From positions 1,984,001 to 2,048,000 of the forward strand of contig JAHEWK010000001.1 in assembly GCA_020740775.1 (NCBI GenBank): a DNA stretch of 64,000 nucleotides. Reading direction: 5' to 3'. The position numbers were made by a program, and so were the translations under genes. The first letter of the stretch is position 1, and each line of letters opens with the position of its first letter. This document shows, one piece after another, positions 1 to 12,069 of the stretch. The stretch comes from Ilyonectria destructans (Eukaryota; Ascomycota; Sordariomycetes; Hypocreales; Nectriaceae). The notes under the pieces are model-generated. The model was not told where the DNA came from, searched no databases, and saw nothing but the letters and a program-made list of their open reading frames with translations.

Positions 1-2
1 AC

Positions 3-488
3 GCGCACACAGAGCACATCCTGGCACTCGACCGCACCGTGAGCGCCACACTGGATGAGTCTCCCCAGTCCTTAGGAGCAGACGACAGCTTCGGGAGCGA
101 GGAGCCCGAGGCACACTTGCGGCGGAGGAAAGAGGAGCTTCGTCTACAGGCTTTGGCCACCATGAGAGGCATTACAAAAAAGATGGACACAGTCATGCAG
201 GACTTGCCCTATTCAAGGAATCATCAACTGCTCCGGCTGCGCGCCATGGCATCGCTCTACGTCGCAGACTTGGTTGTGCCCGTCGGAGATATCTCGCCTC
301 AAAATATCCAAAACGCTCAGCGTGCGAGGCATATGGAGCAACAAGTAGCCAGGGATGCCCTCATGGAGATTGTAAACAACGGAGGCGAACACGACCAGGC
401 TGCCCTGGCCGTCCTTTATCCTGCAGATGAGGGCGAGAGAGATTCCACTATGCCTTTATATTCATCTCTTCCCATCCGCGGGTTATAG
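3..488 (+). CDS. C-terminal part of an unidentified protein (5' end outside window)
   Basis: The frame is open from the left edge to a TAG at 486-488, so this is the last 161 codons of a gene that starts before the window. The visible part is mostly charged and helical: an acidic stretch, an Arg/Lys/Glu-rich segment, then a helical block containing MRGITKKMD and LLRLRAMASLYVADL, and an acidic tail. I see no catalytic motif, membrane segment or repeat, and I do not recognise the family. The gene converges on EED, with only 18 bp between the two stop codons, so the mature mRNAs must overlap at their 3' ends or terminate inside each other. Coding status is well supported by the open frame and codon use; no function is assigned. 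Confidence 0.6.
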   Translation, partial: AHTEHILALDRTVSATLDESPQSLGADDSFGSEEPEAHLRRRKEELRLQALATMRGITKKMDTVMQDLPYSRNHQLLRLRAMASLYVADLVVPVGDISPQNIQNAQRARHMEQQVARDALMEIVNNGGEHDQAALAVLYPADEGERDSTMPLYSSLPIRGL

Positions 489-506
489 ATACAGTTCATT
501 CCATCA

Positions 507-2648
507 CTATTTCTCTTTCGGGGGTTCCTTCACAGGCTCGACTGTCTTTGCTGGGGCCCTTTTAGCCCAGCGTTGCAATATGAGCGCCGTGTTGGAGCTT
601 CCTACGATAACACACCATTCACCTCCTGGACTCCATGCGGCCTGCCGTCCGACAAAGTTGGCCGAGGAAGACTCAGTCTTGTGCGCTCTGAGAGGCTCAT
701 GAGCATCTTCTAGGCTGTATTTGGACGTCCATGACTCCATGGTCTCGGCATTGAATTCTTTGATATCCTCAGTCGTCTTAGGTATCTCATCAGCCAGCCC
801 TGAGGCAGGGGAGCCTTTTTCGACTGCGGTGGATCGGGGTTTCCCTGTCGCCTCTGTTTTCTGACGGTGTTGTAGCGGACGAAGCCAAGAAGGACGCGGA
901 GGGATGCCCTTAGTAGGGTCATGGTTTCGAAGTGCCTTCATGAAGTCGCTGTACACTGTCAATCGCTTAAAGTCCCAGAAGAAGATATTGCCACCAGCAT
1001 TACAAAATGCAAGTACGGGATGCTGACCCGGCACGAAGTGCAGCTTGAAGCGCATAAAGAACTGTGGACCGCAGTTAGGGGTATGGAAGTCTAGCACTCG
1101 TGTGTACTGTGCCGGGCATTGCGGGGAGATGGTCGGAACAAAGGCAGAGCGGGTCAAGCGGCCGGCCTCGTCATAGTTGGTAGGGACAATATTTTGAGGA
1201 GTTGGGGCAATGCTCTGGGCTGGTGGCGGACCGTCAGAGGAGAAGCCTTCGATCCTCCACAGTGAGATGACATTGTCGTGACAGGCTCGCGACAGGATCT
1301 GATCTCCGTAGAAGGCGACGCTGTGCGTTTGTTAGCGCTGGCGTCCTAAATACAATACCAAGATGAAGGCTAGCACATACCAATCAACAATACCGCTGTG
1401 TACGGCTGATGTTGAGAAGTGAGGATAATGAACACGGATAGGGGTAGTGATAGGCTCAGTGGGAAGATCGGGCAAAGTCCACTGATCAACGTTAGTGTCC
1501 GTATATTCCAAGGAACCTGTCAGAGAAATTACCAAGTTGATGATTTGATCGTGACCAGCCGAGAGGATGTATCGACCAGTGTCATGGAACGCCTGGATAG
1601 GTGTGTGTGAGCGGTTTGAAGGAGTCGTTTGTGGTTGAGGGCAAGTACGACAGATACTTACCACGCTGAGGAGGTTCCAGGAATGACCCTCGCCGGCTAG
1701 AATGCACAAGCAAGGCCGTTCTTTGTGCTTAGGGTCAAGGCTCCAGATGCGGACACTTGTGTCGTCCGATGCCGAAGCAATGATGGATGGGTCAGACGGG
1801 GAAGTTGCCAAGTCGTTGACATCCTGGATATAGTGAGTTGAGGCCCGACATAGATTAGGGCTGTAGACTAAGTGGGCTTACACTTCCATGACCGGTAAAA
1901 CACTTGATGTGAATGATGTTTAGCCGTGGAATAAGTTGATAAGTAATTGGAGATGGAACATACCTTGAACAGCTTGCCGTCTATAACATCATAAATCTTG
2001 ACCTTGGCATCGACACCGCCAATACATATCAGAGGCCGTTCAGTTACGGGGTCTCTGGTCCATGTGCAACAACAGGCTGATGCCTCAACCTTTTAACGAT
2101 GAATGAGCTTGACAATCAAACGACACAATTAAATCAACGGGCCGTGGTTGCACATACGTCGTCATCTCTGATGACACTAACAATCTCGCAAGGGTTGGCA
2201 TCTCCGGAGCTTTGGGATAGCCTACATATAACAACCTATGGGTAGTAAAAAGATCAGTCCTCGGAATGGATGGCGGGGGATAATAACACTAACATGCTTC
2301 TTGCTTACGGCAGCGAATATTGGATCACAGTCTAAGGGCTGATAGGGACAGAACTTGACATCGAAGAACTCTGATGAAAAAAAGAGGAAACGGAGTTAGT
2401 AGGTACTTTGTGAGGCGAAGCTGGTTAATGCAGAGTGGTCGAGAGTCCAACGAGGATGAAGGGGGGGGGGGGGGAGTTACCGGCGACGTTGTCATCATTG
2501 TCGAGGAACCCAGTATCGTTCTACACACACTTGGCCGTTAGTCAAGCAATGAGTGAAGGGCATTCCTAGTAATGGGAGGGAGCACCTCGAAGCCGAAGGA
2601 GACTCGCAGCCTCGGGAGCTCAGAGGCAATGTCGTCATAGGTCGTCAT
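507..2648 (-). CDS. EED: Polycomb group protein EED, WD40 subunit of PRC2
   Basis: EED is the beta-propeller subunit of PRC2, the nuclear H3K27 methyltransferase complex of facultative heterochromatin; it binds trimethyl-lysine and activates the catalytic subunit. I read ten exons (minus strand): 2648-2586, 2520-2481, 2370-2294, 2235-2158, 2089-1964, 1902-1882, 1823-1662, 1592-1533, 1481-1381 and 1320-507, giving 513 residues. WD40 signatures appear in order: IGGVDAKVKIYD, FTGHGSDVNDLATSP, ASASDDTSVRIWSLD, LSAGHDQIINLW, then HYPHFSTSAVHSGIVDCVAF, which matches the distinctive EED HPHFST/VDCV region. Exon 6 is only 21 nt. The second intron carries a run of 14 G. The start gives MTTYDDIASELPRLRVSFGFE, like the usual short EED N-terminus. 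The C-terminal exon has a low-complexity insert before the last blade. EED is absent from yeasts and aspergilli but present in many Sordariomycetes, which fits the taxon. Confidence 0.9.
2461..2474. repeat. 14-nt poly-G tract in EED intron 2
   Basis: There are fourteen consecutive G on the + strand, which is poly-C in the EED pre-mRNA, just downstream of the exon 2 donor (GTAACT). Such homopolymers are unstable in length and prone to sequencing error. No coding effect is expected because the tract is intronic. Confidence 0.9.
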
Positions 2649-5600
2649 GTCGGCAGTTAGGTGAGCGGCTGTGACTGCTAGCAAGGCTTTGGGATCGGGA
2701 GCTGATTCGAGTGGGTGTCATGGAATGGATTGGAACAAGGTTGAACCGGATTGAGTGTATTGGTTTGATTGCTTTTTACCGGTCACGGCCGCTGAATCCT
2801 GAATCCTTGAGTTGGGGTGGTGGTGGCGGCGGTGTCCGTGAGATTGCTCTTGATCGTCTCCCGAGAGCGGCTGAGCGCGAAGGACGCAGGCTAAGCCACA
2901 CGCGTACGGACGCAGCGCTGGACAAACCCGGCGTCTACTGTAGGCCTGTCTTGTCAAGACGTGGAAGGGGGTGGCGTTGGCGACGCTTTGGCAGTGGATG
3001 GCGTAAGTATAAGCAGCGGGATGAGGATGTGTAGCCGGTGTGTTTGGATATTCTCGTGAGCCAAAGTGGGTATGTATGTGGGCCTGGGAGCGGGAAAGGG
3101 TTCCAGCGCTCTGTCCCAGTTCAGGGGCACTGTAACCTCAGCGGGCAGGCGCTAATTGTCCACATGGGCAGAACCTGAGGTCTAGCGCCTAATTCCCAAG
3201 GATTGGCCAGGCAGGCAGGTAATTTAGGTAAATAGGTAGGTAGCTGCCACTTCACACCCTCCGTCCCGTCCCCTAAGCCTCGGGTGTCTGACCTAAATTC
3301 AACTACGAGTCGCGCGTTACATTCCAGCTTTCTTTCGCTTTGCGTTCCATGGCAGATGCCACAAAAATACCAACACCTTGAGTCGAGAAGCCAGATGTTG
3401 CGACTGGAACTGGAAAGCAAAGCCTGTCTTTTTGGTACTGTACAGACATAATAGCGCATTCCGAGAGAAGCCAGGCGCTTCCCTGCAATGCTACTCATGG
3501 GGATCGACCAGGTACATGGAAACCAGGATTGACGACTCCTCGATCTGAGCTCGATCTCCGCAGAAGATTACTGCACGGGCATCGAAGCTGGCTGTACCCT
3601 ATCAGGTTCGCCCAGGAGATGGATGTTCTCACTCTTTGTTGATGCCCTGGGGCCAGGAGGGCCACATGGACCAGGCTGAGACAAAGACCGGGCCTGGAGG
3701 AGGCTTGCAACTAAGAAGCAAAGTTGCAGGCTGTCTGATGTGTCCACATACGATGCATACTACGTGCCCACCCAGAGGAATATACTGTGTAGGTAAGATA
3801 TGGGTGATCCTGGAGTCTTTGGATGCAGCAGGGGTGTCTTGTCATCGCGCTTTGAGCTGTGATGTGACGTGCTCTTGACTGTGCATGATCTGGCCTGGTC
3901 GGATCTGGCCTAGCCTCCGAGGTCTCTGGGATGTGGATGCGGAAGGCTCCCGATCTACAATGATGATGGGTGCCTGCTCCATCTCACATTGTTACGTCCC
4001 AGGTGTGACGGGAAGAGGCAGCTTCCCTTTTCCCATGAGGAGTGAGTGAAGCCGAAAAGGCAAGGCGACAATGACATATCGGCCCCATTCTCTCGGATCA
4101 CACACAAGTTCCGTTGCTTCCTCGGTCTTATTCGCTTCTTTTCTAGTGGCGTTTTTCGATGAACAGCAATACAGTCGAGATCATGTCGTCGCGCCCCTCC
4201 ACCATTGTGAATGGCTCACTTGAACTACACTTGATCCTAAGAGCTGAAAGTGCCTGGCTGAGGCACCGATGCGCTTCTACAATCTATTTTAGGCCTTTAT
4301 GTGGCCTTGGATTGACCGCTGACTTTGACGTTTCCGAGCCTTGTTTCGTCCACGGGCAGATGCGTGCTTGGCCCGAGGGGTCCACGGACATCGACTGGGC
4401 CCCCATCGCATCAACATCCTAGCAGTCGATCATTACGGGATTGACCACATCCCGGACTCTCAGTGGGCCTTTGGAAAGACACTGGTCGAAGCAGGACGTG
4501 GGTACTGCAACAAAGTACTTAGTCGTGGAAATATCTTCTCGACTTGGGCCATTACCATCTCCCTGGAGGAAGATGAAGGCAGGGAGGTGGCGCTGTTGTG
4601 GTTGACCGCCCAACGGTATGTCGTCCCGATTGACACGGCCCGGGAGCTTTCAAACACAGCCTGCTTCTATCCGTTCACCATGTGGCTTGCCGGACGGGAC
4701 CAGCCACCGGTCCACCGGGATGTGCCTGTTGGAGTGATCGCCGACCTGGAATTTTGAACGAACGGGGCGTCGCCGGTTAGGGTATTCAGGTGATTTCGGT
4801 GTGAGGTGCTGGGAGCTCAATGGAGTTGCTTCCAACCTTGCTACTTCAACCAAGTCCACCGAGTCCACCCTCCACCCCGCAAGGCGTCGGGTGCAATGGC
4901 TGCCGTCTCCACAGTCGTGCGCCTACAGACTAGTGGTGACGACTTATCAAGACCCGGTCTAGGGGATGAAGATGATATACGACAGAATGTACGACTATGC
5001 ATGTACGTGGAAAGCATGGGCAGCGTTAGCAGGGCGTGGTCCATGGCCACGGGAAAATCCTGGCTACCCCATGATCCCATGAACGGAATCACCCGCCCGA
5101 GATCCAGAAAAGCCATTCCTGCGCTGACCTGCCCTCATCCGGTTTACCATAAGTGTCGCGCCTCATTACGGCCACTCCGGCCAATACGGGAACTGGCGGC
5201 TAGAGCTAATTGCTTTCTCCTAAACCATTATTCCCGGTTCTCCGAGTCTGGGATACAGCCTGGGGCGAATCGATAACTGTGGCTGTTGATCACCTCACAT
5301 ATCCTTCTCCGAAGATTCGCACAGTGCCCCTCATCACATCGCTCGGGGACATTCCTTACGTGACCTCGCTTGCCACATCTTCCCTCCACCGCCCTCAACG
5401 TGATTGCTCATCCCCACGAATAACTGCTACAAAAGAAAAACTAGCTCTTGGCCATCTCTCACCAGAGTTTCGTTGTGCTTTCCTTTCTTTTCTTTCTTTC
5501 CCTTTTGGTAAGTGCTCCGCCAGCCTGACATTTCGCCTGCCCCGGTCTACCTGTCAGTTGGTCGGTTTCGTTATTAGTTTTGCTTTTTTGAGACACAAAT

Positions 5601-6899
5601 CCTCTCAGCTCTCTTGGCGCTCTCTCCCCCTCCTCGGTTCGAGGATGCTTGCTGCGGGTTGGCATCAATTCGAATGGAGTAGAACCCTGAAGGTGCGTCC
5701 GAAAAATTTCGGGGACTCTATTTGTATGTATATTTGTGTTCTTGTGGTTGGGCGTGGTACTGGACTGCCCGTACCTATCGTCCTGCGGGTATCCTGCCTT
5801 GGTGCGATGCGCATGGGTATCAACGCCGACTGTGGAACCTCGCCAACCGGCGACCCTGCCGCCGAGTCTTACATGGTACCTCGAGGACAGGTACATTGAG
5901 CCTCTTCTCCACCAAAGCGGTGCCTGTCCCATGTCATTGTTGACTCGTACGAAGTACGCAGCACGAATGAACTAGAGCTACGGCGTCTGCTTGTCTGATT
6001 GTCTGGGGCCAGGCGGCGAGGGGAGTCAGGGAGGGAGGAAGTGTGCGACCTGCAGTTTGCCCTGTCCTGCACATTCCCGCAACCACAATCTCGCTCGAGT
6101 CCCCGTTTCGTCACCGGCTTTCGTCCTCTAACTTACCTCTTCTTCCTTTTGTCGTCGATGGAGCTCATCCATTCACACTCCCTCAGTTCTTGCCATTCGC
6201 TGTGTCTGTCTCTCTGTCTCTCCACCCCCTCATCTCATACTTCACGTGTGCCCTTATCTCAGGCACAGAGTGTCCGGAGCTACGCATTTGCCGAGACACG
6301 GTTCAGCCGGGCTCCATCTGTGCTCCAACATATCCCTGGTCGAACTGACCTGGGTTCCCTTTTAGCTTCATCCCCATCCACCGCACGCCAACAGCCAACC
6401 GCCAGGAACCGCCAACCACCAACCACCAACCTCCCGCACCGCCACTGATCACTAATCTCCCCCAGCCCTTACTGCACCAGGTGCCATTGGTGCTGCTGGC
6501 GTCCTTTAGGCGAATTTTGGCACTCTCCCGCGCCTCCCGGGGTCATCGGCTACCGCTACCGCCCCTGCCACCCGCTGTACCTACGTCCCTAGTGCGCACA
6601 GCGCTTAACCTAGGTACACGGAAGTAGAGACGGGCTCACCTGAGCGAGCTGTCACTTCACATCGGCCTGGAGCCCGAGATAGCTTCAACCTTCATACCCA
6701 CTTACACCAAACCTCATCCTACATCTGCTATCGGTACTGCCGCTTCATGTTCGCGCCGTATCTGTCCTCGGACTCCCATTTCCATTCTATCAACCGGCCG
6801 CTTGATCACTCCGTCGGCATTGCTAGGCAGTTCAGCCTCATCCGAAGCAGCTCTCCTCGCGCTTGTCTCCCTTGAAGCTGCTTCCTCTCCGCCAATCCA
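2649..6899. other. 4.25 kb gene-poor region between EED and the PAS gene
   Basis: This region separates two divergently transcribed genes and so holds both promoters. Open frames here (for example 4341-4757 and 5210-5899) lack conserved motifs, splice-supported continuation and fungal codon bias, and I do not call them genes. The part next to the PAS gene (about 6100-6480) is strongly pyrimidine-rich with CT-type simple sequence, typical of long fungal 5' leaders. An ACCTAGGTAC palindrome lies at 6608-6617, a CACGTG at about 6246, and a TAGGTAGGTA run near 3235. I see no RNA gene or transposon remnant. Confidence 0.6.
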
Positions 6900-9027
6900 A
6901 TGGAGCAGACATTCATGACAATACACAGTGAGCCTCCGATTCCTCGGGCAATCGAATATCGTGTTTCTGATCCACTCTCCATCAAGACTTGACTCCGGAC
7001 GCCAATATCCTCTACGCGTCCGAGTCCATCGTTGACATCCTCGGCTACGCTCCCCGAGAGGTCCTCGGCAGGTCTAGCTTTGACTACTTTCATCCGGACG
7101 AGGTGCCATTCGCTCGCTCCGTCCATTGTCGCGGTGTTCTTCTCGACAAGGCCGCGGTTCTTCACTATGCCCGCATCCTCTCTCGCGATGGCCGCTGGGT
7201 AAGCTGCGAGTGCTGCTTTACCATCGTCCACGATGTTCTGGTTGCGTGCACCAGCATCTATCGGCGCGGCGAGAGGAGTGAGAGTACGTCATTCTATGAG
7301 CTGAATTCCATCGGAGCCCACCCCGCTCTGTCTTCAATCCGCCGAAGCTTACTTTATGTATAGGACGCGCCATTGAGGCACCCCAGATTCGCCGTCTCTT
7401 CTCCTGCTCACCTAGAGACCCGCGCTACCACATGCTGGAGCATCTTTCGCCCAAATTCAAGATGTCTCCTATGGAGCGCGAGCCTCGAGCTGCTCTCATT
7501 TTGAATCGCTTCACCCGAACTCTCTCGGTCATGTTTGCAACCGAGGCTGTCAATTCCATCCTGGGCGTGTCGGCTGAGCAGGTCCTTCATAAGAGTTTCT
7601 ACGAGTGCATTCGGGAAACCTCCTTGGATGATGCTTTCAATTGTCTTGAGAGCGCAAAGGCCAACGACTCCATTGCTTACCTTCGATTCTGGTCCAGGGA
7701 TCCCCGCCGGGAAGAGGACTTCGAGAACGATGAGAGCGAGAACGACGGTGATGATGACGAAGACGCAGAGGAGGAGGAGGAGGACGACGAGGAAGACGAA
7801 AGGGACGAACCTCAAATGGACCTACAGAATGTCGAAGTGCGGAATGAAGGACGACAATCTGTAACCGGGGACCACGTACCAGAAAGTCGACGTTCGAGCG
7901 ATTCCGAAGGAGGCGGTGTTAAGTTGGACATCGGTATGGATATCGACTCACACCGGAAACCTAGCCCACCAATCAAGACCGAACCAGACATCGAAATGAC
8001 GGACGGGAGACATTGCCTATCGGAGCCGTCCCTGGCTTCACGAACAGAAAGCTCAGCATCTCTTACATCTGCCTCGGGTGCCACTCACGCACACACTTCT
8101 ATTTCGTGGGAATCTTCAACGACTGAAGGCCCTTTCGAACCCCATCCTTTGAGGAGGTGTCGCCGCACAAGACGACAATTAGCCCCCTCCGTTGAGATCG
8201 AGGCTGTAGTATCGTGCACATCTGATGGCCTTGTCGTCATTCTCCGCCGAGCGAGGCCACAGATACCAAATCTCCACCCTCCTCTCGTTCCATCCGAGTT
8301 TGACAACGGCCTGTTCGCGGCGCCTTGGGGGCAGCGTCCCATTCAACCCCAGTGGTCGCCTGAGCTTTTGTACAACTTTCGACCCCCACTTTTGCCTCAG
8401 AACATGCCGCTACGAGAGAACATCATAGCTGCTGGTGGTCCGCCGATTGATCAACTCATGAGTTCGATTCGAGATGTCGCCGTATTTGCTTGGGCCCTTG
8501 TGGGAATCAACGGGAAAATGGCGTCGTACAGCCGTGGTCTCCCAATGGGCGAGGCACAGCCCCCGGATGGCCTCCCTATTTGGGATCCTAGTATGGCACA
8601 ATCAACATACCTAGGACCCGAGAACCAAGCTGCTCAGCGCTGGATGAGCCATGAAGACCCCCATGAATCATTACTCCGACGCGCTGAGCCGTTCTCCACG
8701 GAGTTTTCGACGGAGCGACCAATCGATAACAGTTTACTTTTACCAGAACACGAAAATTATTCTTTCGGGAACGGAAGCCAGTGGTCGTTTCAGAGACCGT
8801 CACAAGTGCAGCCGTCATCTTACACACCCCATCACACATATAACCCAAATCTTAATAATGAAGGCCAACTGCGTTCCCGCCAGGGGATTCCCTTTGATCA
8901 AAGGGCTGTTGTCGCACCTCAGTCAACAGGCGAATGGAATGGGACAACGAACACCACAGGGACCAATCAGCTGCCTCCAGAGGCAGGAGAAGAACCCCAG
9001 CACCCTCGGGACAATTGGTACTCCTGA
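6900..9027 (+). CDS. Fungal two-PAS-domain regulatory protein
   Basis: This is a 662-residue protein of a filamentous-fungal PAS family of unknown role; PAS domains sense ligands or mediate dimerisation. I read three exons: 6900-6927, 6987-7283 and 7364-9027. The first intron (GTGAGC...ATCAAG, branch CTGAT) joins MEQTFMTIH to NLTPDANILYASESIV. PAS-A spans about residues 10-105 (SIVDILGYAPREVLGRS, FHPDEVPFAR). PAS-B begins near residue 150 (ALILNRFTRTLSVMFATEAV, SILGVSAEQVLHKSF) and reaches YLRFWSRDPR near 223. About 160 low-complexity residues follow, including an acidic run and a sumoylation-like IKTEP. What looks like the last PAS-B strand then appears (VEIEAVVSCTSDGLVVILRR, about 385-405). 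A conserved tail contains SIRDVAVFAWALVGINGK. I see no DNA-binding domain, kinase or membrane segment, so a co-regulator role is only a guess. Confidence 0.85.
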
Positions 9028-9703
9028 CAGACTGGTGTACCCGCTTGGTATACGCCCCGTAAATCGTAATAGAGGAGGAAGATTAAAAATTGATGAGCGA
9101 TGAGGGGCGATTATTTGGATTTGGGGGCTTATCACGAAGCATGGTGAAGGACATGGCCAAATAGCATATTAAGCGTTCATCCTGTATTGGCCTCGACGAT
9201 AGGTCTGAGATACCCATGGTGCTACTAGCGACGGCGATTAACATGCAATTTTTTTTCTTTTCCAAGCTGCATAACGAAACTGGCGGGATTTCTGAATGCT
9301 TGCAATGCTGAAGATGGTGAACCTTACTGCCTCTGTTTTATTCAACATTCCAAGTAGTGAGGGATGGAATGAAGCAATGGTACGTACCTGGCCGTATCTT
9401 TGTATCCCATTTGGGTACCGTGGTCCATGTGATTGGCTGTGGCCAATGAGAAGCTTGGACCACATCTGGTCAAGGGGGCTTGGAGAGGCAACCGTGGAAG
9501 TTTCGCATCCGGGCCAGGGCAAGATACGTCAGCTTCAGCTTCGTGCTTCAACAACCTCACCTCTCCATCAAACCACAGCCCTGCATTGCGCGACCGGAAA
9601 GAGCGGCAGGGAACGAACCGGATCGAATAACTGACGAACCCGATATCCAAGACGTACCCGAACACGCACCGCGTCAACCGCCCTGCGGTAGCTCTTAAGA
9701 ACC
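9028..9703. other. Intergenic region between the PAS gene and YIP4
   Basis: This stretch holds the 3' end of the PAS gene and the promoter and leader of YIP4, both transcribed rightwards. Several short frames overlap here on both strands, but none has a recognisable motif or consistent splice sites. There is a T-rich run at 9249-9261. Nothing else stands out. Confidence 0.5.
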
Positions 9704-10734
9704 ATGTCGTCCAGCGCTCGAGGCCACTATGAGAATCCACCCTTGGATGACGACGACTTGATGATCGACCCCGATGATGGTATGTTGAGGCGTATGCGAT
9801 CTGTCTTATGATCGTCTTTGGGCTTCCTCTGGACGGTGCGAAACTAACGCAGCGTAGCCGATCTCAACGACTTCGATGATCCCCTCGGAAACCAGTCCTC
9901 GCGACAACCCCTGACGGGCAACATCGGCTCCAGCTCATCCTCGCAGCCGGCCAACGAAGGCTATCTGACCTCCCGAATTCCCGGTGAAGACCGACAAGCG
10001 CCCCTGAACACAATTGACGAATCGGTGTGGGAGACGTTGCGTCGCGATCTGCTGGCCGTCTGGGCCAAGCTGCGGGAGGTGCTCTACCCACGCTACCTCC
10101 TGGGTGGCACCATGTTCGATTCCGAGGGAGGCATCCGAGGAGCCTATTCGAACATCCGCGGTGCTGGCATTTCCGGTACGAGGGAAGAACTCACAGGACT
10201 GGCTAGCCGCATGATGGATGCCGAGACCCTGCTCCAGAGCAACATGACGCCTGGCTTGCGAGACTGGGATCTTTGGGGCCCTCTCATCTTCTGCCTGCTC
10301 TTGAGTCTTCTCCTGAGCTTCACGGCTGGTGCCGAGCAGAGGGATCATGTATTCAGCGGGGTTTTCGCCATGATCTGGCTCGGTGAGGCTGTGGTGACGC
10401 TTCAGATTAAGCTGTTGGGAGGCAACATGTTCGTATCCACTCTATCCCTCACATGGCTGCTGCGATCACTAACTGTAACCATAGCTCCTTTGCCCAGAGC
10501 GTTTGCATTATTGGCTACACCCTGTTTCCCTTGGTTCTCGCTGCACTCATGTCGGCGCTTGGACTGCACTGGATTGCCCGGATACCCGTCTACATTGTCC
10601 TGATTGCGTGGTCGCTTGCCGCCGGAGTTAGCATCCTGGGTGGCAGTGGCGTTGTCAAGAACCGCGTGGCCATTGCGGTCTACCCGCTGCTCGTCTTCTA
10701 CTTGGGCCTGGGCTGCTTGTGCTTCATCAGCTAA
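9704..10734 (+). CDS. YIP4: Yip1-family Golgi membrane protein (YIP4/YIPF6 type)
   Basis: Yip1-family proteins sit in Golgi and ER membranes and interact with Rab GTPases in vesicle traffic. I read three exons: 9704-9779, 9858-10428 and 10485-10734, giving 298 residues. Intron 1 ends at CTAACGCAGCGTAG. Intron 2 uses donor GTTCGT, which restores GGNISFAQSV across the junction; the nearby GTATCC donor would break the frame. The N-terminal 100 residues are acidic and Ser-rich (LNDFDDPLGNQ). They are followed by the YIP4-type segment WETLRRDLLAVWAKLREVLYP and then five hydrophobic helices starting at DLWGPLIFCLLLSLLLSF and ending with YPLLVFYLGLGCLCFIS at the C-terminus. The DLWGPL motif at the first membrane helix and the order of helices support the YIP4/YIPF6 branch. 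Regulation is not evident from the sequence. Confidence 0.85.
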
Positions 10735-12069
10735 GTAGGCGGCATATTAATTTCCGGGGAGAGGCCCCATGTGACGCAATAACGGGACGGCAGCGCTGGT
10801 TCACGGGTGGGCACCTAACGGGACAGGCTGGGCCGCTGTATTTCTATGTTGAACACGCTGGTGTTTCTGCTGCACAACTGTATCTTGGGCAGGTCGGAGC
10901 TCATATGATATCGCCTGGGTTTTTTTTTCTTAGTTGCCTACGAAGCTGTACATATGTTTGTATCTTTAGAATCTGAACACGGTTGGGTTTTGATTTCAAG
11001 GCTGGTATATATGTGTTGCTATTGTGAAGTGATTTGGCGGAAATGAAGAATGCCGTCTAATCTTGCAGCAGAAATGCAATGACACCGGGCCGAGGAGGCT
11101 GATGAACTACATGTGTGTGTCTGAGCGGGCGGTCCACCAGTTCACACCGCCCTGTTGGCCCAGATCATCCCTGCTGCAGTATCTTCGATCGGGATGTTCC
11201 ATAGAGGGTATACGACTCGAGAATACGGGTACGGTTGGCCATAGGTCAGTGGTTGTGTTGAAGGAAGTGAGTGGTGGGCGGACGGCTGTGAAAACGCCAA
11301 GGAAGAAGCAAGGCAAGTAAAGGTACCTACTACGCAGTAATAAGTACCCTAATTAACCCAACCGGCTCGCTTACACCAATACAATACGCGTTGTTCATTT
11401 GCCCCCCCCTGCTGTTGGCGGTTCCATGCCCGGACAAAGAAACAAAACGACTGCTGCGCCGTCTGTCATTTCTGAGCCTGTCATTTCTGGCTGCTCTGCT
11501 CCCTCTGGGCCAAGTGCTAATTTACCCCTCCTTCAGGCGTGGACCCAATGGCGTGGGCGGTGAAGGTTTAGTGAATTTGACGTCTGCGGCTGTACCGTCT
11601 TGATTGGAGGAGCGCAGGCGGCGCCAGTGCCCTCAGCCGCTGGCGCTGGACGCTGGGCCGGCGTCAGTCTTTTGTTCCTGAGCCCAGCGACGAAACGAGG
11701 CACGAGCGAGCGACAAACAGCGACAACCAACGCCAACTCACCAAAGTCGAGTCGCCAGAGCCACGTTGGTGCTGTGATTTTCCTCATCGACACGGGAGGC
11801 ATTCCGGCTTCTTCTTCCTCTTCCACTCCCACTTCCACACGCCCGCGCACACTCCCACACCCGCTGGCATACCGGACCTCAACTCCACTACAGCGGTACT
11901 TTCTGGGCGAGTTCCTATTTGTAGGCGTGTAGCCCACCAGAGCCCCATTTTCCTTATCCTGCTGGTGCCTTTCTGGACTTGTCCCATCCCATCCCATCGT
12001 CATCGTATCGTATCGTGCCGACCCCGAACCGCCGCATAGCCAGTCAGCCCGCCAGCTCGCCATCCCGCC
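10735..12069. other. Intergenic region upstream of YRB2
   Basis: This 1.3 kb stretch has no convincing gene. It holds the YIP4 3' region and the YRB2 promoter. Near 11460-11490 a 12-nt sequence, CTGTCATTTCTG, occurs twice about 16 nt apart. From about 11800 to 12060 the + strand becomes pyrimidine-rich with repeats of the CATCCCATC/CGTATCGTAT kind just before the start codon, as in many fungal 5' leaders. A long antisense frame (11533-12957) is considered a shadow of YRB2. Confidence 0.5.

Noticed and set aside
4341..4757. 138-codon frame in the region between EED and the PAS gene
   Set aside because: The composition is not typical of the neighbouring genes and no family was recognised; a partner frame on the other strand is equally open.
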